From assembly GCF_026914265.1 (NCBI RefSeq), contig NC_069130.1:39238988-39302987 (forward strand): a DNA stretch of 64,000 nucleotides, read 5' to 3'. This DNA is from Mya arenaria. Lineage: Eukaryota > Mollusca > Bivalvia > Myida > Myidae. The translations under genes were made by a program, and so were the position numbers. This document shows positions 57,901-64,000 of the stretch, in pieces (positions within the stretch are counted from its first letter, which is position 1; the number at the start of each line of letters is the position of its first letter). The notes under the pieces were generated by a model. It worked only from the letters and a program-made list of their open reading frames with translations, was not told the origin of the DNA and searched no databases.

Positions 57901-60789
57901 ATTTGCTCATAAAAATTAACATTTTAATTACTACAGTCGAAATTCGTTGGCTCGATATCCCTGGGACCAGTCAAAATACCTCGAGCCTCGCGAGTTTCGA
58001 GCAAAGCGGGAATGCGCACACAGAGTAAAATAAAACCTGTCATTCAATCGAGCCAACAAGGAAATCGAGCCAAGCGAAATCGAGCCAACGGGTTTCGCCT
58101 GCTGCTGATCAAATATCAATCGTTAAAAATCGGTAATTTCCGGCAAGCTTCGGAATAGGCTGTTGGAGTGATACGAGTGTAAAAACATATGGAAATACTA
58201 TGTATTTTAGAATCAAAGCAATACGTTTTTATTATTTTGTTTATTCCTTCCTCAGCGTTTTCCAGAAACTAAAAATGCTGTCCTTGGTTGTATGCATGCT
58301 CTTTAAATTGTATGCATGAATATGGCTAGCACGGGAAATGTTTGCATGTATACGCGTGTGCACGGGGAATGTCTGCATGTTTGTTTGTGCATGTTTGTAG
58401 GTGTTAAGGGGAGGTGATCAACTCATGGACTTTTACATTCGGAAACCCTCGCTCATTACCCCGGTACAGGAGGCCCGAGCGACGGAACGCTGGATAGCGG
58501 TAGTTGATCCCGAGGAAGAAGGTACCCAAACACCGCCCCATATGGTTAATTTGTTGTAGCATTGCTGCGTTTTAAGTCTTTGTGTGGTGTTGGTATAACA
58601 ATCACGTTGAACATTGATATTATTTGTTTGTTATGGGCTGTTATTCAATATTGGTCTTAATTGAATATAAAAGCGATGTAGCTAATCGGATAAATGTTTT
58701 TTTTAATTACTGACCAAAAGAATGATTGAAGTCAATGATGTATAAATTAAGTTGAATATTGAATAACCAAAAACATTTTAATGAATTTAAAATTTCTAAA
58801 AAAAAAATAATCAAAATATAAATATGATATGTATGCTCTATAAGATTACATAAGTTCACATTACAACCCCACGCAGGGCCGTACGCGATATGTCTGGACA
58901 ACACCCAGTCGAGAATGGCCTCAAAGTTGGTATATGTGTACCTGGTTACCTACGTGGAGGAGGAATGGTCCAAGTACAGACAGGAAATTGAAGATCTCTC
59001 GTTGACAGTCTCTAACTTTACAGTAAGTTATCTCCTCTGTTTCGTAGAAAGCAAAGAACATTAGAAACTAGCGCGTAGAAAGAGGGACCCCTCTGAATAT
59101 TTCAAGTCAAATTATGTATTTCCATATTGTAAAATCAGCCTGCATTGTACCATATTTTTGGAAAAACTTTCACAACACAATACTGAGTATTTTCAGTACC
59201 GAGGAATAAGTCGCAACTTGAGGAGGGGGAGTACGTGCCAAGTTGCGTCCCTTTAACGCCGCCCCATGTTGTCTTTGCGTCCTTATACGCCACGTATGAC
59301 TATAGGGCTATTTTTTAACCATACATTCAGTCACTTACAAGTATGTTGTTGTCTTCACTGATTGCACCATGTTGGGGAGAGTGTCCTTTGATTTTATTTT
59401 CACATTACCGCCAATATCGAAATAGTATCAAGTAGGCGGAGCTTATGCGTGCGATAAGTAGAGTGCCGATAAATTACAACGCTGTTCACTTTATATACAT
59501 CTATATATAAATGAAAGCTAGTTATTAAACGTTGCTCTTGACAGCGTTTGACTAAACAGTCATTCGAAACTCCTCGGCCATTTTTATCGAAAACAACCTC
59601 GGATGTATGCCGGTACACCGGAAGAAGTAGTTCGTATTTTTTTTTAATTATATCATTAATCAAATGTAGTGTTTAAGCTTGTATTTAATGATCTAAGTTT
59701 AAATTGATTGCCAGTAAAGTGTATTATTGCAGACGTAACTAAGATTCCCAAGACATTAAGTTTAACTGCTAAATTAAATTACTACGCGATCTACTTGCAG
59801 CGGACTTTAACATATCAATTTTTGAGTATGTAAACCGTCCAAATACATCCGATGTTGTTTTCGAGAAAAATTGACGCGGAGTTCCGAATGACTAAACAGT
59901 TTCTTAATCCATCGACCTTGTGATTAAAAATGATAAATCTCGCGGCACGCGCTCGTGTATAATCTTCATAACTCGAGCAACGGATGCAGACACTATTACA
60001 GTGCCAGGAAATACTAAGTAACGGTATTCATTACGACTTAATATAATACATTTTGATATAATGGAATTATTTCACTGGTTAGCAACGGAATACCTAGAAC
60101 CGTTTTCGTATAAAAATTCTGAATAAATGGAGTTCTTTAACTGATTAGCCATCAGAGGTGTAGCTAGCCCTCTATTTATATGGATTCATAATTGTGCTGG
60201 GGGAGTGTACCGGGGGCATGCCCACACGGACATTTTTGAAAAACCATGGTGCAATCTGGTGCATCCTGGGCGTTATGAGGTGCCTTATTTAGTACTGGAA
60301 AAAAGACAGTATTAGGATCATGTAGTCAAGAACGCATACTGCATCGGTTTTAATTTTGTTTTTGTCAAAATTATGTGGATTCAGTCGCGTACCCGCGTAT
60401 AGGCAGCTACGCGCCTGGCCATGCACTACTAAGTAACCGTATTCTTTTAGAGTTCTGATAAAAATATGGAGTTCTTTCACTGACAAGCCTCGAACTACTT
60501 AGAATCGGTAATCGTTGAAAGTCCGGTAAATGAAGAATATATTTATACTTTTCAGGACACAATCCAGCACGTGCAAGAATCAATCACGGACGCTCTCGTG
60601 CACCAGGCCAAGAGTCGTATGGATGTTATTCGCGACTGGTATACGATAACGGGAAATAACTCTTACGTTCAACGTTGGTCCATGTGTCAATGTGTAGTTG
60701 TCGTTCTTAGTGCTTGCATTCAAGTTTACTTCGTGCGAAGACTGTTTAGATTCACGACTGTCACTGGAACACATAAACCAAGGGCATAG
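45749..60789 (+). CDS. TMED: p24/TMED cargo receptor with three alternative GOLD exons, whole gene
   Basis: A type I membrane protein of the early secretory pathway; p24 proteins act as cargo and coat adaptors between ER and Golgi. Exon 1 gives the signal peptide (MTMILTTLSLVMILFTSSAA) and the start of the GOLD domain with GREECFYQ. Exon 2 (2a, 2b or 2c) continues it from VLxGG. Exon 3 gives PYAICLDN and most of the coiled coil. Exon 4 gives the rest of the coiled coil, the transmembrane helix (WSMCQCVVVVLSACIQVYF, about 201-219) and a short tail VRRLFRF... The product is 237 residues with 2a or 2c and 242 with 2b. The invariant p24 cysteine pair is in constant exons 1 and 3. Exon 1 and the tail look most like the gamma group (TMED1/5). 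The tail has aromatic residues but no C-terminal KKxx. Confidence 0.93.
45987..46320. mobile_element. piggyBac-type palindromic MITE, copy 3
   Basis: TTAA|AGCTGCACTCTCACAA ... GTGAGAGTGCAGCT|TTAA, inserted 25 bases after the TMED exon 1 donor. Confidence 0.85.
46607..47562. repeat. Minisatellite, 23-bp unit, about 42 copies
   Basis: Unit TGTGGAATACATGTATAATA plus CTA. Two main variants, one with TACTATG and one with TGCTTTG, alternate in irregular blocks. Lies in TMED intron 1. Confidence 0.96.
47941..48293. mobile_element. piggyBac-type palindromic MITE, copy 4
   Basis: TTAA|AGCTGCACTCTCACAGAT ... AATCTGTGAGAGTGCAGCT|TTAA with well-preserved inverted halves. Confidence 0.88.
48354..48671. 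mobile_element. piggyBac-type palindromic MITE, copy 5
   Basis: TTAA|AGCTGCACTCTCACAGAT ... GGTGAGAGTGCAGCT|TTAA, only 60 bp from copy 4 in the same intron. Confidence 0.87.
48672..49567. other. TMED intron 1, no recognised feature
   Basis: AT-rich intronic DNA. GGTATGGTAGGTAGGGAT near 49005 resembles text near 17905 and may be an old repeat. Confidence 0.45.
49568..50026. mobile_element. Mutator-type MITE family B, copy with an inserted retroposon-like tail
   Basis: Ends ATTCGGAACTCCTCGGTC and GGAGGAGCTCCGAATG. The right part is interrupted at about 49866-49995 by sequence ending CTTTAAATAAAGATTC and a (TTGTATC)n tail; the same tail is seen inverted at 56669-56770. Confidence 0.75.
50034..50353. 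mobile_element. GC-rich TIR element family E, copy 1
   Basis: TGCACCAGTCAATTGTAACC at the left and GTTACAAGTGACTGGTGCA at the right are inverted ends of a GC-rich, 320-bp element (GTGGCCCCGCAGTGCCGGGT, GTCCCCGC phrases). It sits 7 bp from the preceding element. The open frames in it mirror its high GC content and are not genes; the second copy at 54281 does not keep them. Confidence 0.8.
50504..50593. mobile_element. Mutator-type MITE family B, short deleted copy
   Basis: CATTCGGAACTCCTCGGTC to ATGAGTTCCGAAT with most of the middle lost. Confidence 0.6.
51206..52360. repeat. Minisatellite, about 25-bp unit, about 46 copies
   Basis: Unit GTTAGTACTAGTTACAGT plus CTCCATG, with length variation in the pyrimidine part (TCCCC, TTCCCC, CC). 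Contains palindromic ACTAGT and CCATGG. In TMED intron 1. Confidence 0.95.
52361..53130. other. TMED intron 1, no recognised feature
   Basis: AT-rich intronic sequence ending in a C run at 53106-53130. On the minus strand ATG with GCATGCCG near 52670 is not accompanied by a coding-like frame. Confidence 0.4.
53131..53361 (-). mobile_element. Dispersed GCGGATCC-type element, partial
   Basis: Starts AAAATCGTCAAAGTTTAC and ends CTTGGAGCCGCCCCTGG, matching 7821-8100 in order and orientation. The left end is replaced by a C run. Confidence 0.65.
53701..54061. mobile_element. piggyBac-type palindromic MITE, copy 6 (nested)
   Basis: TTAA|AGCTGCACTCTCACAGAT ... CTGTAAGAGTGCAGC|TTAA. Confidence 0.85.
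54281..54583. mobile_element. GC-rich TIR element family E, copy 2 (nested)
   Basis: TGCACCAGTCAATTGTAACC ... CAATTGACTGGTGCA: its two ends are a better match to each other than in copy 1. About 300 bp, same GC-rich phrases. Confidence 0.8.
54793..54913 (+). CDS. TMED: TMED alternative exon 2a (GOLD domain)
   Basis: Acceptor TTATTATTAAAG, 121 bases, donor ACCG|GTAACC; phase 0 in, phase 1 out. Codes VLEGGSIDVYMPNLFNPQGH, then a GESDGVLLTMADVT stretch and the first base of a glycine codon. The closest of the three to a canonical p24 GOLD segment (P-Q-G and E-S-D-G-V motifs). No cysteine. Confidence 0.9.
55137..55236. mobile_element. Mutator-type MITE family B, left half only
   Basis: ATTCGGATCTCCTCGGCC to TACGCTGCAA, after which the family sequence stops and within about 40 bp the 22-bp minisatellite begins. 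Confidence 0.7.
55272..56393. repeat. Minisatellite, 22-bp unit, about 51 copies
   Basis: Unit ACCGATTGGCATTGGTGNNN with the five-base insert varying among GTTCA, CCTCT, GTCGA and GTCCA. A multi-unit order (GTCGA-CCTCT-GTCCA) recurs, so a higher-order period exists. Open frames on both strands are artefacts. Lies between TMED exons 2a and 2b. Confidence 0.96.
56669..56770 (-). mobile_element. Retroposon-like tail
   Basis: (GATACAA)n followed by GACTCTTTATTTAAAGTCGG is the inverse of the tail found at 49866-49995. Confidence 0.5.
56848..57191. mobile_element. Mutator-type MITE family B
   Basis: CATTCGGAACTCCTCGGCCA ... TGGCCGAGAAGTTCCGAATG with about 50-bp inverted ends and no coding capacity. 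Confidence 0.8.
57236..57310 (+). mobile_element. tRNA-like SINE head
   Basis: GCTAGATAGGTCAGTTGGTA has an A-box shape and GGGTTTAATCCC is close to a B box about 35 bases on. The anticodon region is not a clean 7-base loop, so it is a SINE or relic rather than a tRNA gene. Lies just upstream of TMED exon 2b. Confidence 0.45.
57386..57521 (+). CDS. TMED: TMED alternative exon 2b (GOLD domain)
   Basis: Acceptor GGGTTTCAACACAG, 136 bases, donor ACAA|GTAATA; phase 0 in, phase 1 out, as for 2a and 2c. Codes VLRGGDGNSALYLLDHDHVT, DRISVLEKTDQVPRGG and FQYGPFEET. Five codons longer than the other two and GC-richer than its surroundings. The pyrimidine tract is weak and the donor only fair, so this copy could be rarely used; the open frame and matching phases argue it is real. 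Confidence 0.75.
57780..57905. repeat. Diverged copy of the GACTCAGACTC-type repeat
   Basis: TTGACTCTCAGACTCAGAAA and ATATTATTTGTAACAGATAC match the family seen at 20814-22110. Confidence 0.45.
58401..58521 (+). CDS. TMED: TMED alternative exon 2c (GOLD domain)
   Basis: Acceptor TGCATGTTTGTAG, 121 bases (the same length as 2a), donor GAAG|GTACCC; phase 0 in, phase 1 out. Codes VLRGGDQLMDFYIRKPSLIT, PVQEARATERWIAVVDPEEE and the first base of a glycine codon. D-F-Y-I-x-x-P and E-E-G-P-Y fit the p24 pattern. No cysteine. Confidence 0.88.
58877..59022 (+). CDS. TMED: TMED exon 3: end of GOLD domain and coiled coil
   Basis: Acceptor CCCCACGCAG, coding PYAICLDNTQSRMASKLVYV, then YLVTYVEEEWSKYRQEIEDL and SLTVSNFT; donor ACA|GTAAGT in phase 0. 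I-C-L-D-N holds the second conserved GOLD cysteine and the L-rich part starts the coiled coil. Constant in all forms. Confidence 0.93.
59561..59890. mobile_element. Mutator-type MITE family B with a clean target duplication
   Basis: CATTCGAAACTCCTCGGCCA ... GACGCGGAGTTCCGAATG, flanked on both sides by ACTAAACAGT (59551-59560 and 59891-59900), a 10-bp duplication of the size Mutator-like elements make. In TMED intron 3. Confidence 0.88.
60150..60420. mobile_element. Possible dispersed element
   Basis: AGGTGTAGCTAGCCC at the left loosely mirrors GGCAGCTACGCGCCTGGCC at the right, around GTGTACCGGGGGCATGCCC. The borders are uncertain. Confidence 0.3.
60556..60789 (+). CDS. TMED: TMED exon 4: coiled coil, transmembrane helix and tail
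   Basis: Acceptor ATACTTTTCAG, coding DTIQHVQESITDALVHQAKS ... NNSYVQRWSMCQC, the hydrophobic VVVVLSACIQVYF and the tail VRRLFRFTTVTGTHKPRA, stop TAG at 60787. W-S-M-x-x-x-x-x-x-V ... Q-V-Y matches the p24 membrane anchor. The tail has a basic-aromatic VRRLFRF stretch but lacks a terminal dilysine. Confidence 0.93.
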   Translation, partial: DTIQHVQESITDALVHQAKSRMDVIRDWYTITGNNSYVQRWSMCQCVVVVLSACIQVYFVRRLFRFTTVTGTHKPRA

Positions 60790-60843
60790 ATACTAGATAG
60801 TGTATGAGTGTCGCCTCCGAAGGATGGTAGACACAAAGGGATT

Positions 60844-61531
60844 CATTCGGAACTCCTCGACCATTTTTATCGAAAACAACCTCGGAAGCATTCGGAACTC
60901 CTCGGCCATTTTATCGAAAACAACCTCGGATGTATTTGGACGGTTTACATACTCAAAAAGTGGTACGTTTAAGTCCGCTGCAAATAGATCGCGTAGTAAT
61001 CTTAATTAGTTGTTAAACTTTAGGACTTATCTCTTGGGAATCTTAATTATGTTTGCAATAATACACTTCACTGGCAATCAATTTAAAGTGAGAGCAATGA
61101 ATACAACTCTTAAACACTACATTTAATTAATGATATTATTCAAAAATTTACGGACTACTTCTACTGATGTAACGGCATACATCCGAGGTTGTTTTCAATA
61201 AAAATGGCCGAGGAGCTCCGAATGCCTCGGAAGTATTTGGACGGTTTACAGACTTAAAAAGTGGTCCGCCTCAAGTAGATCGCGTAGTAATTTTATTGAG
61301 CAGTTAGATTTTATGACTTTACTCTAAAGAAACTTAATTATGTTTGCAATACACTTCACTGGTAATCAATTTAAACTTAGATCAATTAATACACTCTAAA
61401 ACCTAAAACATTACATTTAATAAATGATATTATGATTGATATAATCAAACACAATACAAACAACTTTAAACGGATGTACGGGCATACATCCGATGTTGTT
61501 TTCGATAAAAATTGCCGAGGAGCTCCGAATG
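60844..61531. mobile_element. Mutator-type MITE family B, outer copy with a self-insertion
   Basis: Outer copy begins CATTCGGAACTCCTCGACCA at 60844 and ends GAGGAGCTCCGAATG at 61531. A second copy (60889-61224) is inserted 45 bp into it. Only 54 bases downstream of the TMED stop codon, so probably part of that transcript's 3' UTR. Confidence 0.85.
60889..61224. mobile_element. Mutator-type MITE family B, inner copy nested in its own kind
   Basis: CATTCGGAACTCCTCGGCCA ... GAGGAGCTCCGAATG, flanked by a perfect 9-bp duplication CCTCGGAAG (60880-60888 and 61225-61233) of the outer copy's own sequence. Confidence 0.9.
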
Positions 61532-61617
61532 ATAGGGATTACTTTGGCCAGTGTCGTCGTCCAAGGCGTCGGCGTAACACTTTCGTTTCTGATTGATAAC
61601 TTTTGTAAAGTCTTTAA

Positions 61618-62047
61618 AGGGGCTAGACACCAGATGATACGATTGCAAGAAAAAAAGAAAATTGTCAAAAACTTAAATAAAATTGACACTTACTTACTGA
61701 TGCATCGCATCTCTTACGACATATATGCATCTTTTGCAGTCCTTGTGCATGTTTCCAATTCGAAATTTACTGGGGTTGTATACCACATAAATCAAGTAAG
61801 TTTGAAAATAGCGTCGGTATATTTATCTTAACTCATAATCAGATATGAGTTAAACTTGGAAACCATTATGCGCTGTTTTTAAACTTGGAAACACTGGTGA
61901 GACAGCAACATGAATGTTGCGTTTATTATTTCAATCATGTAAAATGATGTATTATCGGTCTCCTATTAGCTGGCATTGACAATCCCGTGCTTGGTTTGAC
62001 GAAATACTGTAATTGCCGATTGTTGGACCATCTGGTGTCTAGCTCCT
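61618..62047. mobile_element. TTAA-flanked MITE, 430 bp, same ends but no tRNA-like core
   Basis: TTAA|AGGGGCTAGACACCAGAT ... ATCTGGTGTCTAGCTCC|TTTAA. The ends match the 492-bp elements, but the interior is different and lacks A and B boxes. Confidence 0.75.
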
Positions 62048-62860
62048 TTAAACTGAGAAATGGCCCATATTGGTTTTGGAGTCAGTAGACTTAATGTTAG
62101 GGTGTTGGTGGAGGGCGCTCCCGACAGACGGCACATCCGATTCGCAGATTTCTTGTTATTTATATTGTTTAAGTAAATAGGTTCATTAGTTTTATTTCAG
62201 TTGTTGACGGGTTCTAAATTGCTTAACTGCTATAGTGGACCACAGTTTCAACAGCTCATGCGTTTCTCTACACATCATACATAAATCATGGCTTAAAAAA
62301 TATTTTTTTATTAAAAAATGAGAAAGTTCTTCAACAAAAACATATCAAGTTCTGGTTAACAAAAAATATATATTATAACTGGAAAACTTTGAACTTGCAC
62401 TATTGAGTAAGGAACGTGAGTATTGCTGGAAAATTTCCTAAAAAGTCAAATCAAGATGGTAGGTTATTAAAACTGTTTATATGTACTCTTAAACAAATGT
62501 GACATTTGACGATCATGACTAACTATATCTACATAGTATGTACTTATATGTGAATAAAGACCTCGAAGAAATAAAACTGAGAATGAAAAACTGACTTAAT
62601 TTCTACCCCCCCCCCCCCCCCGAGCCCGAACCCGAGGTGCCTTGATGAAAAGTGAAAGCTCTAATCGAATATTTCAGAGTGTAGATCGTAGGTCCATTCA
62701 CGGTGTCCTATGGTCAAAATAATTGTCTCAATGAACTTTCGTAAGCAAGCTGGAAGAAATAATTGCCGTTTCTATAAACGAGATCAAACACCATTTTTTA
62801 GTCTATGGACAATAAATTTGTTATCGCTGATGTTGTATAACTGATTGAAAATGATGTATT
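62048..62860. other. Intergenic DNA, nothing recognised
   Basis: AT-rich, with a C run at 62607-62622. No gene supported on either strand. Confidence 0.5.
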
Positions 62861-62864
62861 TTCC

Positions 62865-63175
62865 CCAGATTTGGTTCAAAGTCGAAAAGATTTAAAATGG
62901 TGAAGAAATAGTGAAGTTATCTTTGTTTAAAGTCTTTTTTCAAATCAAAATATTGCCTTCCGACTTAGCATATATGACATAATTTACCACGTGGTATACA
63001 CACACTGATGAAGCTTGGTTATCTATTAGTAAAAATGTAATTTGAAAACTTAATGCTATAACAGTGTGTGTATACCACGTGATGCTACGTCGGAAGGCAA
63101 TATTTTGCTTCAAATGAAGACTTTAATACACAAAGATAACTTCTTTATTTTTTCACTATTTTGAATGAAACAAAG
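62865..63175. mobile_element. Foldback element, about 310 bp
   Basis: AATATTGCCTTCCGACTTAG ... ACCACGTGGTATACACACACTG is mirrored by CAGTGTGTGTATACCACGTG ... GTCGGAAGGCAATATT, with outer pairing of GTGAAGTTATCTTTG and CAAAGATAACTTC. A second copy at about 63255-63590 is split by a palindrome. Confidence 0.75.
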
Positions 63176-63254
63176 TGCAGCATATGTACGTCGAAGTGTT
63201 TGAGGAAACTTATCACCTAATAAAACTCCGGTAATATAATAAGCATTAACTGCC

Positions 63255-63590
63255 CTATGTTTCATTTAAAATGGTGAAGAAAAAGAAAATTATCTTTGTT
63301 TTTAGTCATCATTCCCACAGGGGCAGGTTGCGTTGTTTTGACACACCACGCCCCCGTCCGTTTTTTGATATTTTTTTATCATTTTTTTATCAAATTTTAG
63401 TAAGAATATGATGTGGTAAGTTACCACATCATATTCTTACTAAAATTTGATAAAAAAAAAAAAAAAAAAAAAACGGACGGGGGCGTGGTGTGTCAAAACA
63501 ACGCAACCTGCCCCTGTGATCATTTTAAGCAAAAAGGTGTTTTCCGACGAAGCATTTATGACGTAATTCATCACGTGGTATCCACACACT
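63255..63590. mobile_element. Second foldback copy, interrupted by a palindrome
   Basis: Left part AAAATGGTGAAGAAAAAG ... ATTATCTTTGTTTTTAGTC and right part TTTTCCGACGAAGC ... CATCACGTGGTATCCACACACTGG match the element at 62865-63175; the 203-bp palindrome lies between. Confidence 0.65.
63316..63518. repeat. 203-bp near-perfect palindrome
   Basis: CACAGGGGCAGGTTGCGTTG begins the left arm and the exact reverse complement ends the right arm at 63518; the centre is the G at 63420 in GTGGTAA-G-TTACCAC. Arms of about 100 bp are identical except in a T/A tract, where the left has interrupted Ts and the right a continuous A run. Confidence 0.95.
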
Positions 63591-64000
63591 GGTGAAGGTA
63601 ATTGTAATATATCTAAATGGGATACACGTCGACAGAAAAGCGTCCTATCATATTATTCCTTTTACTATAATATGTCTCCTGTGAGTATTTCAAACTTTAA
63701 ACACACTGCGGAAATAAAAAAATAAAACTAGAACTGAGTTTATGTTTGAACCAATGAAATTGCAATTACTTTTTACACACATAGGGCGTCTTTGGGCGCT
63801 TGTTTCCAGGATAGAATCGAGTCGATTCGGAATGTGTAACTCGCGCAAAACGCCCTAACACCGGGAACCGGTAGTAGAGTTGTTCGCTGTAAATCATGCA
63901 CGCATCGTTCTTACCTTTACTTTCCGCCATTTTGTTCTTGTGTCCCGGTTTGTAGGTAGTGTGGAATTTTGACCCGAGAACAATGTTCTTGGACCTTGTT
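63591..64000. other. Right-edge region, possible promoter
   Basis: The last 250 bases are richer in CpG than the preceding DNA (CGCGCAAAACGCCC, ACCGGGAACCGG), fitting a promoter for the candidate minus-strand start near 63930 or a gene beyond the window. Confidence 0.35.
63914..63930 (-). CDS. Possible first coding exon of a minus-strand gene (MAESK)
   Basis: On the minus strand, AACAAAATGGCGGAAAG TAAAG|GTAAGA reads M-A-E-S-K with a strong start context and an almost ideal donor. The AAAATGGCGG core is also a YY1 site, often found overlapping starts of housekeeping genes. No following exon could be identified to the left, so it could equally be a promoter element. Confidence 0.3.

Noticed and set aside
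62100-62165. A possible fourth V-L-x-G segment after the p24 stop codon
   Set aside because: GTGTTGGTGGAGGGC reads V-L-V-E-G, but the rest has no GOLD pattern, no fitting donor and lies beyond the terminal exon.
1-64000. Endogenous viral, LTR or Polinton remains
   Set aside because: No reverse transcriptase, integrase, capsid or envelope motifs were noticed on either strand; the mobile fraction looks like short non-autonomous DNA elements.

Overview
The window looks like nuclear DNA of an animal with intron-rich genes, most likely a bivalve mollusc. Genes are split into many short exons with GT-AG boundaries. The proteins are typically metazoan (an LPP/zyxin LIM protein and a p24/TMED cargo receptor). 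The sequence is AT-rich and crowded with short terminal-inverted-repeat (TIR) elements and minisatellites. The bivalve assignment is an inference from general repeat style; metazoan is certain from the genes.

Layout. 1-12.9 kb: no gene seen; a 2 kb satellite of 21-bp units and several dispersed elements. 12.9-17.3 kb: five tandem tRNA-Val(AAC) genes on the minus strand, each unit also holding a broken tRNA copy on the plus strand; one unit has gained a 22-bp GC-rich minisatellite and another a 379-bp Mutator-like element. 17.3-24.1 kb: repeats and the 3' flank of the next gene. 24.1-42.2 kb, minus strand: a complete 12-coding-exon gene for a 559-residue LPP/zyxin-family focal-adhesion protein (proline-rich Ena/VASP-binding N-terminus and three LIM domains). 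42.2-45.7 kb: divergent intergenic region with a consensus CRE. 45.7-60.8 kb, plus strand: a p24/TMED gene whose GOLD-domain exon 2 exists in three non-identical versions. 60.8-64 kb: nested TIR elements, a 203-bp near-perfect palindrome, and a possible first exon of a further minus-strand gene at the right edge.

Main discovery candidate: the p24 gene. Exons 2a, 2b and 2c each start in phase 0 with V-L-x-G-G and end in phase 1, so exactly one of them must be used. Joining any two that I read through, or skipping all three, reaches a stop codon. This is the arrangement of mutually exclusive splicing, here swapping about 40 residues of the lumenal cargo-recognition domain between two constant cysteine-bearing exons.

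Second theme: in the LPP gene, two different LIM exons (LIM2 and LIM3) each have their 3' half plus splice donor and following intron repeated in tandem just downstream. Three of the LIM2 copies keep a perfect CAG|GTAAGT donor.

The mobile fraction is almost entirely non-autonomous DNA elements: TTAA-flanked piggyBac-type MITEs (one family carries a tRNA-like core), Mutator-type MITEs with 9-10 bp target duplications (one inserted into its own kind), a TA-flanked element, and foldback elements. No retroviral, LTR or Polinton coding sequence was seen. The long open frames in satellite arrays are repeat artefacts.
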